Program-made: the position numbers and the translations under genes
Source of the DNA: Methylomonas montana
GTDB lineage: Bacteria > Pseudomonadota > Gammaproteobacteria > Methylococcales > Methylomonadaceae
DNA length: 64,000 bases
Assembly: GCF_030490285.1 (NCBI RefSeq)
Contig: NZ_CP129884.1
Coordinates: 1,984,001-2,048,000 of the forward strand
Direction of reading: 5' to 3'
Shown: one piece after another, positions 1 through 9,429 of the stretch
How the letters are laid out: every line of letters begins with the position of its first letter
How positions within the stretch are numbered: position 1 is the stretch's first letter
The notes under the pieces: model-generated
What the model saw: the letters and a program-made list of their open reading frames with translations, nothing else
What the model was told of the DNA's origin: nothing
The model's database searches: none

Positions 1-311
1 CCTTCTGGTATGGCGCACGCAGCAAACGCGAAATGTTCTATGTTGAAGATTTCGATATGCTGGCCAAGGAAAACGATAACTTCGAATGGCATGTGGCCTT
101 GTCCGATCCGTTACCTGAAGATAACTGGAAAGGCTACACTGGCTTTATCCACAACGTGTTGTTCGAAGAGTTCTTGAAAAAACATCCGAATCCTGAAGAT
201 TGTGAATATTACATGTGCGGACCTCCAATCATGAACTCCTCAGTGATCAATATGTTGATCGCCAACGGTGTTGATCCGGAAAATATTTTCCTCGACGATT
301 TCGGCGGTTAA
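1..311 (+). CDS. nqrF: Na+-translocating NADH:quinone reductase subunit F, C-terminal end (partial)
   Basis: This is the last ~103 codons of nqrF; the gene begins before the window and the frame is open from base 3. NqrF is the NADH-oxidising FAD and 2Fe-2S subunit of the inner-membrane sodium-pumping NADH:ubiquinone oxidoreductase. Visible here is the end of the ferredoxin-reductase-like NAD-binding domain: the FWYGARS segment, the YMCGPPIMN nucleotide-site motif, and the family's typical C-terminus [10 protein letters not shown]. NqrM follows 87 bases downstream, which supports the identification. Confidence 0.96.
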   Translation, partial: FWYGARSKREMFYVEDFDMLAKENDNFEWHVALSDPLPEDNWKGYTGFIHNVLFEEFLKKHPNPEDCEYYMCGPPIMNSSVINMLIANGVDPENIFLDDFGG

Positions 312-398
312 ATTAAGTAGGCTGAGATGAATACGGGGGGCGATTTTCGAATTGCTCCTCGTTTTTTCGTTTTAGCGATTAGCAAACAGGAGAACGAA

Positions 399-599
399 AT
401 GGGTTATTTTTTAGCAACGTTTTTATTTATGTTGATCGTGATTGCCGTGATGGCGATAGGCGTGATATTCGGTAGAAATGCGATTAAAGGATCGTGCGGC
501 GGTACCGGTAACTGCATATGTACCGAAAAGTGCGACAAAAGAAAGAAATTCGAAGCCGACCAGGCTCAAGCCAATACCATGTCCGTCGAACAGCCTTAA
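399..599 (+). CDS. nqrM: NqrM, Na+-NQR maturation factor
   Basis: A 66-residue membrane-anchored protein with one N-terminal transmembrane helix (about residues 3-24) followed by a cysteine motif, CGGTGNCICTEKC. NqrM (formerly DUF539) is needed to assemble functional Na+-NQR, probably by delivering iron for the Cys-ligated centre between NqrD and NqrE. The ATG at 399 is preferred over an in-frame ATG at 327: AGGAG lies just upstream of it and the protein then begins directly with the membrane helix. The position immediately after nqrF is the usual genomic context. Confidence 0.93.
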   Translation: MGYFLATFLFMLIVIAVMAIGVIFGRNAIKGSCGGTGNCICTEKCDKRKKFEADQAQANTMSVEQP

Positions 600-647
600 G
601 CGGAATTGCCGAGTTAAATGGATCGAATCCAACCCTTGGCTGATTAC

Positions 648-1217
648 TTAGGGGGCGATCACTTTGCGAAAGGTTAAATTAATTCGACCTTCAGTCAGTT
701 TATCAACGATCGGAACACTATGTAGCCAATGGTGCTGAAAATTCGGTCGCATGATCAACAACGCACCACTGGGCAATAACGCACTGTCATGTTGCGAAGA
801 CTTTTTATGCCGGAACGCGAACGGCCGTTCCGCGCCGAATGTCAACGAGACAATAAAAGGCTGGGCGCCGAGTTCCGGCTCATCGTCGGCGTGCCAACCG
901 ACATAATCCTTGCCGTTTCGATATAGATTCACCAAAACCGAGTTGAACGAATATTTCAAGTAACTCTCAACTTTGCTTCGAATGTCGGATAGCAACGGCG
1001 ACCATGAACGCGTTTCCAATAGGTTGTTGCTGTAGCTGTAACGGATGCCAGGATCGGCGTGCCAAGTCTGTAAGCGCGGTAAGGTGAATTGCCGACCGCC
1101 GACCTCATATCGGTTATCCGGCCAGCCCTGCTCACGCAGCAGGCGTTGGTAGAAGTATTCGCTTTCGGCGGGTTCGTAGAATCCTTCGATAACCTCAATC
1201 TCAGCGCAAAGCGTCAT
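648..1217 (-). CDS. AlkB-family alpha-ketoglutarate-dependent dioxygenase (DNA/RNA alkylation repair)
   Basis: A 189-residue 2-oxoglutarate/Fe(II) dioxygenase most like the ALKBH2/3 type, which oxidatively removes methyl lesions from nucleic acid bases. The double-stranded beta-helix signatures are all present: HxD iron ligands in YVGWHADDEPELG, the distal histidine in HHWLHSVP, and the 2-oxoglutarate-binding RINLTFRK at the C-terminus. The ATG has GGAG about seven bases upstream. It lies 13 bases after the hemerythrin gene on the same strand, so the two are probably co-transcribed. In an organism producing one-carbon electrophiles such a repair enzyme would be useful, but that is inference. 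Confidence 0.93.
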   Translation of the reverse strand: MTLCAEIEVIEGFYEPAESEYFYQRLLREQGWPDNRYEVGGRQFTLPRLQTWHADPGIRYSYSNNLLETRSWSPLLSDIRSKVESYLKYSFNSVLVNLYRNGKDYVGWHADDEPELGAQPFIVSLTFGAERPFAFRHKKSSQHDSALLPSGALLIMRPNFQHHWLHSVPIVDKLTEGRINLTFRKVIAP

Positions 1218-1230
1218 CGTACGCTCCGTA

Positions 1231-1626
1231 TTACACTTGATTCTGGCTTTTTATATACGCCGCTAAGGCGCTGTCCATTGTCGCGGTATGCAGGATAAAC
1301 CAGCTAGGCAGGCGTTCCCGGACAAACGAACGGCCGAATGTGAGCAGACCTTTATCGACCCGGCTTTTGAATTGTTTGAATTCCCCCAAAACCCGCTGAT
1401 GCTCGCCTTTATGTTCGGTTTCAGCCGGAAACCCGAATTGCGCCATCAACTGATTTTCGCACTCGAAATGCTGTTCGGTATGAGCACATAAATGCTGGAA
1501 CAATACCGGAAAGTCGGCATTGCTGGCGTTATCCAATTGATTGACAAGGCTAATAAACTCGTCATGGTCATTGTCGATTAGAGCATGGCCGACGGCTGGG
1601 ATATGGGTTTTTTCGATTAATGTCAT
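1231..1626 (-). CDS. Bacteriohemerythrin-like O2-binding protein
   Basis: A 131-residue single-domain hemerythrin. The diiron ligand pattern is complete: H21, H53-x3-E57, H72-x3-H76 and H113-x4-D118. These proteins bind O2 reversibly in the cytoplasm and may carry or sense oxygen. No sensory or output domain is fused. The gene is upstream of the AlkB homologue by 13 bases; both need O2 and iron, so a small shared operon is plausible. No strong ribosome-binding site precedes the ATG. No promoter or gene was recognised in the 181 bases on its upstream side, before the cysJ stop. Confidence 0.92.
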   Translation of the reverse strand: MTLIEKTHIPAVGHALIDNDHDEFISLVNQLDNASNADFPVLFQHLCAHTEQHFECENQLMAQFGFPAETEHKGEHQRVLGEFKQFKSRVDKGLLTFGRSFVRERLPSWFILHTATMDSALAAYIKSQNQV

Positions 1627-1807
1627 ATACGTTTAGCTAATTATTTTTTACAAGTTCGTAGGCAACGTATAAGGGAAGCAGATTTTATGCCTCAATGCTA
1701 GATGTGAATAGGGTGGCCTGTAAGCAGGCCTTCGCGCGGCATAATTGTCTGCATACAGAGCCTTCCTAACGAATGAGAAGTTACTTTAGCGAGTAAATTC
1801 CTTATTA

Positions 1808-3547
1808 TCAATAAACGTCCCTAACGTAACGTTTGTCTTTTTTCAGCTGATTGACGTAGTCGACGGCCTCGACTAATGATTTATTGCCGTGTACCCGAAT
1901 CACATCATGTAAAGCCTGGTCGACGTCTTTCGCCATCCGGTAGGCATCGCCGCAGACGAAGAAATAGCCTCCTTGTTCCAGCCAAGCATACATCTCCGCG
2001 CCATTTTCCTTCATGCGGTCCTGCACGTAGATTTTTTCGGCTTGGTCGCGGGAAAATGCTAGGTCGAGGCGGGTCAGTAAACCATTGGCTTGCATCGCTT
2101 CGATTTCCTCGCGGTAGATGAAATCGGTAGCAGCATTACGGTCGCCGAAAAATAGCCAATTTTTGCCGGGCGCTTTACGGAATTCGCGCTCTTGCAGGAA
2201 AGCCCGGAACGGCGCGATACCCGTGCCGGGACCGACCATGATCATCGGCAAGCTATCGTTGGCCGGGACGCGGAAATGGTTGTTGGGTGTGAAGAATATC
2301 CGCACATCGGTGTCTTCGTTCACCAGATCGGCCAGATAGGTGGAGCAGACGCCTTTATGTTGGCGGCCGTGGGCATCGTAACGCACGCTGGCAACGGTTA
2401 AATGCACGCTATCCGGATGTTTTTTGCCGCTGGACGAGATGGAGTAAGCACGATGTTGCAAGGGTTTCAGCAAGCGCAGGAATTCGGCGGCGGAAAATTC
2501 CACGCCGGGGAATTGCAGCAATAGGTCGAGTATGTCGCGGCCCCAGAGATACTCCGCCAGTTTTTCCTTGTCGCCCGATAACAATAAGGCATTCAAATCC
2601 TGATCGCCGGAACGACTGGCGATTTCTTCGATCAATTCCTTGCTAGGCAATTTGATTTCAAAATGAGTGCGCAACGCATCCGACAGCTTCATCAACTCGC
2701 CATTGACCGGTTCGTCTTCTTCGCCGGTGCAACCGATAGCTTTGATGATTTGCGCCACTAAATCCGGACAATTGCTTGGGATCACGCACAGCGCATCGCC
2801 GGCTTCATAACTGAGGTCCGAGCCAGCAATCGAAATTTCGTAATGGCGAGTTTCCTTAGACGAATCCAATGCGGTAATGATGCGATTGACGCGCATTTTG
2901 GCGGGGAACGGATTTTTGCGGTTGTAAGCCGGTTTCGCGGCTTGCGCTTCAGTATCGACTACCGCGACGGTGGCAGCGCCTTCCGCCATTAACGGAATCA
3001 CTTCACTAAGCCATTTTTCGGCTGGGGTTTCGAAATCGACATCGCAATCGACGCGGTCGAACAGCCGTTTGGCGCCTAGTGCCGCTAGACGGTTGTCCCA
3101 ATCGATGCCTGCCTGGCAGAACAGATCATAGCTGGTATCGCCCAAGGCCAATACCGAATAATTGACGTTTTCCAGGCGCGGCGCGGCGGCGCTGCAGGCG
3201 GCGTCCCAAAGCATTTCGGCGTTGTCTGGCATTGCGCCTTCGCCGTAAGTGCTGGTGATGATCAATAGATATTGCATCTGCGGCAGTTGACCGAGTTCCA
3301 CTTCGTCCATGCTTTTAACCACCGGTTGCAAGCCGTGTTTTTTCGCGGCATTGGCAGCATCGTTGGCCAAGGATTCGGAATTGCCGGTTTGACTACCGTA
3401 GAGGATATGCAGAATGCGGGCATCGGCTTGATTGGCGCTGCCTGCGCTATGGATCATATGGCTGTGCATGCCGGCGAAAAAGCCGCTTAGCCAGGCGCGT
3501 TGGTTATCACTATAAGGAGCGTTTTGGGGGATAAAAGGTGCTTTCAT
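1808..3547 (-). CDS. cysJ: NADPH-dependent sulfite reductase flavoprotein (alpha) subunit
   Basis: A 579-residue diflavin reductase. It has a flavodoxin-like FMN domain (about residues 47-190, FMN loop YGSQTGNSE, plus TSTYGEG and LGDTSYD), a connecting domain, an FAD site (HRAYSISSS, HKGVCSTYL) and an NADPH site (MVGPGTGIAPFRAFLQER). The C-terminus KRYVRDVY is typical of CysJ. It passes electrons from NADPH to the sirohaem subunit CysI in assimilatory sulfate reduction. No cysI is adjacent, so the hemoprotein must be elsewhere, or another partner is used. It lies downstream of gltB on the same strand but a terminator-like hairpin sits between them. Confidence 0.93.
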   Translation of the reverse strand: MKAPFIPQNAPYSDNQRAWLSGFFAGMHSHMIHSAGSANQADARILHILYGSQTGNSESLANDAANAAKKHGLQPVVKSMDEVELGQLPQMQYLLIITSTYGEGAMPDNAEMLWDAACSAAAPRLENVNYSVLALGDTSYDLFCQAGIDWDNRLAALGAKRLFDRVDCDVDFETPAEKWLSEVIPLMAEGAATVAVVDTEAQAAKPAYNRKNPFPAKMRVNRIITALDSSKETRHYEISIAGSDLSYEAGDALCVIPSNCPDLVAQIIKAIGCTGEEDEPVNGELMKLSDALRTHFEIKLPSKELIEEIASRSGDQDLNALLLSGDKEKLAEYLWGRDILDLLLQFPGVEFSAAEFLRLLKPLQHRAYSISSSGKKHPDSVHLTVASVRYDAHGRQHKGVCSTYLADLVNEDTDVRIFFTPNNHFRVPANDSLPMIMVGPGTGIAPFRAFLQEREFRKAPGKNWLFFGDRNAATDFIYREEIEAMQANGLLTRLDLAFSRDQAEKIYVQDRMKENGAEMYAWLEQGGYFFVCGDAYRMAKDVDQALHDVIRVHGNKSLVEAVDYVNQLKKDKRYVRDVY

Positions 3548-3609
3548 TTCATTACCATCTATGGACAGATGTCAGGCTGTCCAGTCACTGTATTTGATTC
3601 TTGCCATCC

Positions 3610-3638
3610 AAAAAGGCGGGAGGACATGCGCTCCCGCC
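3610..3638 (-). terminator. Intrinsic terminator after gltB
   Basis: Eight-base perfect stem (GGCGGGAG at 3615-3622 with CTCCCGCC at 3631-3638) and an 8-base loop. On the minus strand it is followed by a T run (3614-3610). It lies just past the gltB stop and before cysJ, so it should end or attenuate gltB transcription. Confidence 0.8.
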
Positions 3639-3644
3639 GTCAGA

Positions 3645-6600
3645 TTAAGCCGACTCGCTTTCCAGCATGTCTTTAACGATAGACAGGCTTTCCAGGCTAG
3701 CCAGGTTTTTATCGATGGACGGTACGCCGGCCAGAGCTTGGCGATTGAATCTGTCCTGTTCGATAATCCAGGCCGTGGAGCCTATCGAGTAGATGCTTTG
3801 GACATCGCGCAGCATCAACGTGGTCTTGTAATCGTTGAGGCGTTTTTCGGCCATCAGCGCCGCGAGTTGGCCGTCGTCGTATTGGCTGTAGGCTTCGCGA
3901 ATATTTTTGATCAGCGCGTCTTGCAGTTTGCGTGGGCGTTCCATTACCAACTTGTAAGCATACTTGTCGATCAATGCGTCGCTTAGCACTTGGCCGGCTT
4001 TGTTAAGCTGGTCACGGGCGATTTGCTGGGCTCTATCGATTACCGCATAACTATTGATCAGTTTCAAGGTCAGATCGGTATCGGTTTCGCCGTAACCTGG
4101 AATCGCGCCGTTGAATAAAGGCGTATTATTGCTGTAAGCCTGTTTGATTTGCGCGATTTGTTTTTGCGCAAACGCCACCGCCAACTCTTCGATCATGGCC
4201 TTACGATCCAGCGCTTTGCTCAAGTACTCGGCGGTTTGGGTACGGTTTAACCATAGTGGTAACGCGAATTTGAAGTACTGACGCTCGTTGACCCAGTTAG
4301 CCAGGATTGCTTTAGCTTTTTCCGAACCGGTGTGTTCGACGTGCTGTTCCAGCATGTACAAAATAAATTGTTCATGGCTGGCGGCAATTGTTCCCGACAA
4401 TTTGCCACACTTCCCACTTCCTTGTGGGTCGTTGTCAACATCACTACCGTCGGTCAAGCTGTGTATCGTTACCGAGGTCTCGTCGTACAAATCCTGCAAG
4501 CGGTTGTCGGGATCGTATTGATAGGCGTTGCCGCCAGACATGCCGGTACAGAAACCTTTACCGAAGCCGCCCAGGTTTAATACGGCGCCGTTGATCATGT
4601 ATTCGCAAGCGAAGTCGCCGACGCCTTCCACGACGGCCATCGCGCCGGAGTTACGTACCGCAAAACGGTCGCCGGCCTCGCCGTTGATGAAGGTTTTGCC
4701 GCCGGAAGCACCGAACAGCGCAAAGTTACCGATCAACACATTCTCGCCGGGCAGTTTGGAGCCGCCGCCGGGTGATTTGATGACGATGGTGCCGCCGCAA
4801 GCTGTTTTACCGACGCCGTCATTGCAAGTGCCGGTATGTTCCATGCGCATGCCGTCATTGTTGAAGGCTGCGTAACTTTGACCGGCCGAGCCGTGAGTGC
4901 GGACGACGATGGTGTCGTCGGCCAGGTAGCGGCGGCCATGCTGGTTGGTGTAAACGATTTTGCTGGCAGCAGCTTGCTCGGTAGTGATTTCGTAAGCCAG
5001 GAAACGTTCCAGGTCGATTGCGGTTTGGCCGCCAACGGTTTTGTTGCGATTGTTGAGCTTGAACTCGTTGCCTTCGACGATCACTTGCGCTTGGCCTTTG
5101 CCGAACAAGGCCGATTTGACCCGAGCGAAGATTAGATCGTCAACCGCAAAGTCTTTTTCCAGATAAACCGGTTTTTCGATTTTGACTTCTTGTATTTCCG
5201 CCAGCAATTTTTGCAGATGGATTTGGCCGACCATGCTTGGATGGTCGATCAAATGCAGTAGCTCGGTTTTGCCGCGAATTTCTTTCAAACTGGCGTAACC
5301 CAGGTCGGCCAGGATTTCCCGAACTTCGTGAGCCAGGTTCATGAAGAACTGCGCCAACACGCGCGGGTCGCCCTTGAATTCCTCGTGGGCGGTGGTCAAA
5401 CCGGCAGGGCAGCGGATATTGCAGTTTTTCGCCATCACGCAGCGCAGCATCATCAACGCGGTGGTGCCGAATTCGAACGAGTCGCCGCCTAAGATCGCCG
5501 ATTTCACCACGTCGGCACCGTTCTGATGAGCGGCGCTGCAACGCAGGATGACTTTGTCGCGCAAACCGTTAGCGGCTAAGGCTTGATGCACTTCGGCGAT
5601 GCCGATTTCGGGCGAGCGGCCGGTATTTTTCAAGCTGGTGACTGCTGCCGCACCGGTGCCGCCAGTGTTACCGGCAACGTTGATCACGTCTGCGCCGGCT
5701 TTGGCAACGCCGACCGCGATGGTGCCTATACCTTCTGATGATACCAATTTTACCACCACGCGGACGCGCGCGGCTTTGGCGTCATGGATCAATTGACCCA
5801 AGTCTTCGATGGAATAAGTATCGTGATGAGGCGGGGGGCTGACCAATTCGACTTTTGGTGTGCCGCCACGCAGTGCGGCTATTTCTACCGACACTTTCGG
5901 TGCCGGTAATTGGCCCCCCTCGCCTGGTTTTGCACCCTGGCCGATCTTGATTTCAATTTCTTCCAGATTCGGATCGGCCAGATAGCCGGCCCAAACGCCA
6001 AAGCGGCCGGACGCGAACTGCTTGATTTTGCTGGAGCGAATAGTGCCGAAACGGCTGGAATGTTCGCCACCTTCGCCGGAGTTGCTCATGCCGCCGGCGA
6101 TGTTGGTGCCTTGCGCCACGGCTTCGTGGGCTTCAGCCAACAGTGCGCCGTGACTCATCGCGCCGGACGCGAATGTAGAGGTGATCTCGTGAGCCGGCTG
6201 TACTTTGTCCAGCGTAATACGCGCACGAGCAGGGCGGATATTGCTCAGATAGCCGTATAGCGAACTTTCGCTGTCGTTGACACGTAGGCTGATGCCGTCG
6301 CTTTCCATCGCCAAACTAAAATCGTTGCCGGCAAAGCGAACCTGTAAGTGTTCGGCTAACTGCTCTAAACGGGCCTTGCTGGAGTTTTCGGTAAAACGAA
6401 TATTGAAAACTACGCCGTTGGTTTTCTCGACTTGCAGGCCACGAATCAGGTAGTTGTTGTTGCCATACAGATCCTGACTGCCCAGCAGTCGATCGAAATC
6501 GGCTTTGCTATTGGCGTTGCTGACATCGGCCGGAAACTCCATCACGTCGCGCAGTGCCGCCGGACGGTTCGCGCGTTCCTGAGCCAAATTGTGGGTAAAG

Positions 6601-9179
6601 CTGCGGTAAGCCGGTGTAATGCCGAAAGCGTCGATTTGCGCCGGCGTGCGTTTCTCGTAGCCAAAATCCAGATAAGCGGTGTCACTAGCTTCAGCAGCTT
6701 GCTGCTGAGGTATATAGTGAATCGCTTCGTCGGTCATGTTGATGTATTCACGAACGGCAGTGTTGCCAAAGGTGTGACCGGCGCCTTCGTTACGCTCTTT
6801 GAATAAACCCAGGAAAGGAATATCGCTTTCGCTTTGTACCGAGAGTGCCTTGTGATGCCATTCGGTGGCGCTGGCGGCTATGTCGGTATAGCGCACCCCG
6901 CCCACCGAAGCATTGATGTTGGGGAAATAAGGTTTTAACTTGGGTTCGTCGGTATCCAGGTAGTTGGATTCGAAAAACTCGCCGCCGATATAGCTTTCCG
7001 CGGTACATAAACCAAATTTGCCCATGGTTTTCATCAGCGATTTTTCGACGCCTTTTTGAAAACTGTAGAGCGCTTTTTGCTGCGCGGCAGGGTCAGCATA
7101 TTCGGTGATGACGCGGTTGTGGACGCTGAGCGGGCAGATTGCCGAGGCGCCGAAGCCAAGTATGGTGGCGACATCGTGCGGGCTTGCAGCTTGACCGGTT
7201 TCCATGACTAATGAGCTGTTGAAGCGTAAGCCGTGTTTGACCAAATGTTGGTTGGCGGCGGCTATCATCAACAAAGCCGGAATGGCGGCTTGGTCTTTGC
7301 TGATATTGATGTCGCTGAGAATGATGATGCCGGTATTGTCTCGTGCGGCTTGTTCAACTTGTAGGCAAACGGCTTGCAGGGCTTGTTCCAAATTCAGCTC
7401 GTTCCCGGCCGCATTGTCGAAATTCGGACTATAGAGCATATCGAGCGTAACGGTTTTTACCTGGCTTTGTCTGCGAATCTGTTCGATCTGAGTGCGCTGC
7501 AGAATCGGCGATTCGATCATCAACTGCTTGCTGTTGTGCGGGGCAAAAGTCGGTTTGGCGCCGAGTGCCACGCGCAGCGTCATGCCGTCGCTTTCCCGCA
7601 AGGAATCCAGTGGCGGATTAGTCACTTGAGCGAAGCGTTGACTGAAATAACGCGACATGCCGCCTTCGGCAGCACTCAATGCATTTGGCGTCAAGCCGTA
7701 ACCCATCGCCGAGACTTTCTCCAGGCCGGTTTGCAGGATAGGATCGAGCAGAAACTTAAAGCTTTCCTGATTCAAGGAATAAGCGGTGTGGCGTTGGTCG
7801 ATCGTTAACTGGTGGTCGTTGCCGATTTCCGTTAGTTCGACTTTGGGTAGCTCGCCGATGTGGATGCAGCTTTGCGCCAGCAAGGTTTTATAGTCTTTTT
7901 CCTTGGCGAGTCGCTCCATCACTTGATGGCTATTATAGGATTTCCCGGTGCCGTGGTCGAAATACAGCATGCCGCCGGCTTCGATACGGCCGCGTCTGAG
8001 CACCTTCTCGGGCGGAAAGTCTATCTGGCCGGCTTCGGACATCACCGCCAAGTACTCTTCGGTTTCCACTGAACGCAGGGGGCGCAGGCCCAAACGGTCC
8101 AGACGGGCGCCGACGCGGATGCCGTCGTTAAAGATCAACGCGGCCGGGCCGTCGTTTTTCTCTTCGTACAGGCTGAAATATTCCAGCATCGCCCGTACAT
8201 CCTCGGATAAGGTGGTATCGTTTTCCCAAGCCGGCGGCATCATCGCCAGAATCGCGGTGACGATATCGAGCTGGTCTTCGTTGATGCGGCGAGTCAGAGT
8301 TTGGTCCAGGCGGCCGGAATCGGATTGCCCGCACGGAAATATCACGTGTTTGTTATTTTGCCGAGCGATGGCGTTTTCGCTGAGACGGTTTTTCTTGTCG
8401 GTGTTCAGCTCGCCATTGTGCGCCATGTAGCGGAACGGCTGGGCCATCATCGTCGCCGGCGCGGTATTGGTTGAGAAGCGGGTGTGGAAAAACAGCGTGC
8501 TGATATCATGGTCGGCGTCGTACAAGTCGATGAAGTATGGAATGACTTCAAATGAATTCAACCGGCCTTTATAAACTTGGGTGCGCGAGCTCATTGACAG
8601 CGGATAAAAGCCTTTCAGTTCCGGACGGGTAAAGCCGTCGGCTTCTATGGTCAGTAGCGCAGACTGAATATGCCGCTCGAATTCGACATGGCTGGCCTGT
8701 TGCAACGCAGTTGGGCGGCCGAAGATGACTTGCTTGATCGGTAATTGCGCTTTCAGTGCGGCGGCATTCAATACTGTGTTGTCAACCGGGACTTCCCGCC
8801 AGGTGATGATAGGCAGATCGAATTCCTGGAAATGCTCTTCTACCAGTTTCTGCGCTTCCGAGTCGTAATGGGCATGATCTTCCGGAAAGAAGAAATTGGC
8901 GACGCCGAATTGCCCGAGTTCCAGCGTGGCAATGCCGGTAACCTTGCGGAAAAACTTCAGAGATAAATCGATATTGACGCCCGCGCCATCACCTATACCC
9001 TCGGCGCTCATGCCGCCGCGGTGCGGGATGGTACACAAGGCTTCGTGCGACTTGACCAGCAGCTCGTGAGTTTGCTTGCTATCCTTGCGGGTGATAAAAC
9101 CAACACCGCAGCTGTCCTGGGATAAATCGGCGTCGTAAAGCATGTGTACTGCGTTAATTTTCTGGGCGTTTTTAATCAT
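3645..9179 (-). CDS. gltB: Glutamate synthase large subunit, extended form
   Basis: Transfers glutamine amide nitrogen to 2-oxoglutarate to make glutamate. Cys24 in the SQDSCGVGF motif is the expected N-terminal glutaminase nucleophile after propeptide removal. Next come the class-II amidotransferase domain (to about 430), the central domain, the FMN barrel with the 3Fe-4S cysteines CVMAKNCNIRC (about 1243-1255), and the glycine-rich GXGXG beta-helix (GGFGKGFCTGMSGGNAY, about 1540). At 1844 residues it is some 330 longer than the usual ~1500. Most of the excess is a helical, charged C-terminal tail (about 1590-1844), plus extra sequence before the FMN barrel. No gltD is next to it. The frame is intact throughout, so the extension looks genuine. 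Confidence 0.93.
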   Translation of the reverse strand: MIKNAQKINAVHMLYDADLSQDSCGVGFITRKDSKQTHELLVKSHEALCTIPHRGGMSAEGIGDGAGVNIDLSLKFFRKVTGIATLELGQFGVANFFFPEDHAHYDSEAQKLVEEHFQEFDLPIITWREVPVDNTVLNAAALKAQLPIKQVIFGRPTALQQASHVEFERHIQSALLTIEADGFTRPELKGFYPLSMSSRTQVYKGRLNSFEVIPYFIDLYDADHDISTLFFHTRFSTNTAPATMMAQPFRYMAHNGELNTDKKNRLSENAIARQNNKHVIFPCGQSDSGRLDQTLTRRINEDQLDIVTAILAMMPPAWENDTTLSEDVRAMLEYFSLYEEKNDGPAALIFNDGIRVGARLDRLGLRPLRSVETEEYLAVMSEAGQIDFPPEKVLRRGRIEAGGMLYFDHGTGKSYNSHQVMERLAKEKDYKTLLAQSCIHIGELPKVELTEIGNDHQLTIDQRHTAYSLNQESFKFLLDPILQTGLEKVSAMGYGLTPNALSAAEGGMSRYFSQRFAQVTNPPLDSLRESDGMTLRVALGAKPTFAPHNSKQLMIESPILQRTQIEQIRRQSQVKTVTLDMLYSPNFDNAAGNELNLEQALQAVCLQVEQAARDNTGIIILSDINISKDQAAIPALLMIAAANQHLVKHGLRFNSSLVMETGQAASPHDVATILGFGASAICPLSVHNRVITEYADPAAQQKALYSFQKGVEKSLMKTMGKFGLCTAESYIGGEFFESNYLDTDEPKLKPYFPNINASVGGVRYTDIAASATEWHHKALSVQSESDIPFLGLFKERNEGAGHTFGNTAVREYINMTDEAIHYIPQQQAAEASDTAYLDFGYEKRTPAQIDAFGITPAYRSFTHNLAQERANRPAALRDVMEFPADVSNANSKADFDRLLGSQDLYGNNNYLIRGLQVEKTNGVVFNIRFTENSSKARLEQLAEHLQVRFAGNDFSLAMESDGISLRVNDSESSLYGYLSNIRPARARITLDKVQPAHEITSTFASGAMSHGALLAEAHEAVAQGTNIAGGMSNSGEGGEHSSRFGTIRSSKIKQFASGRFGVWAGYLADPNLEEIEIKIGQGAKPGEGGQLPAPKVSVEIAALRGGTPKVELVSPPPHHDTYSIEDLGQLIHDAKAARVRVVVKLVSSEGIGTIAVGVAKAGADVINVAGNTGGTGAAAVTSLKNTGRSPEIGIAEVHQALAANGLRDKVILRCSAAHQNGADVVKSAILGGDSFEFGTTALMMLRCVMAKNCNIRCPAGLTTAHEEFKGDPRVLAQFFMNLAHEVREILADLGYASLKEIRGKTELLHLIDHPSMVGQIHLQKLLAEIQEVKIEKPVYLEKDFAVDDLIFARVKSALFGKGQAQVIVEGNEFKLNNRNKTVGGQTAIDLERFLAYEITTEQAAASKIVYTNQHGRRYLADDTIVVRTHGSAGQSYAAFNNDGMRMEHTGTCNDGVGKTACGGTIVIKSPGGGSKLPGENVLIGNFALFGASGGKTFINGEAGDRFAVRNSGAMAVVEGVGDFACEYMINGAVLNLGGFGKGFCTGMSGGNAYQYDPDNRLQDLYDETSVTIHSLTDGSDVDNDPQGSGKCGKLSGTIAASHEQFILYMLEQHVEHTGSEKAKAILANWVNERQYFKFALPLWLNRTQTAEYLSKALDRKAMIEELAVAFAQKQIAQIKQAYSNNTPLFNGAIPGYGETDTDLTLKLINSYAVIDRAQQIARDQLNKAGQVLSDALIDKYAYKLVMERPRKLQDALIKNIREAYSQYDDGQLAALMAEKRLNDYKTTLMLRDVQSIYSIGSTAWIIEQDRFNRQALAGVPSIDKNLASLESLSIVKDMLESESA

Positions 9180-9429
9180 TGCTATCCAGATCCTATCTTA
9201 CTGATTAAATGCGCTACCCGGTATTTTCCTTACCGGTAGTGCCGTTTATGGTTTTTCTGCCTGCTGCGTGTTAGAGTCGTCCAAAGCGGCGGGAACCGGT
9301 GAATAACTTCCGAATTTCAGTTGGCGAAACTTTCCAATCATACCATGAAGAGGCTGTTCTGTCATTCCGTGAACCATGATAGCAGTAGCTCGCCAGTGTG
9401 GCCCTTGTTTTAAAACTTTGTGACGAAAT

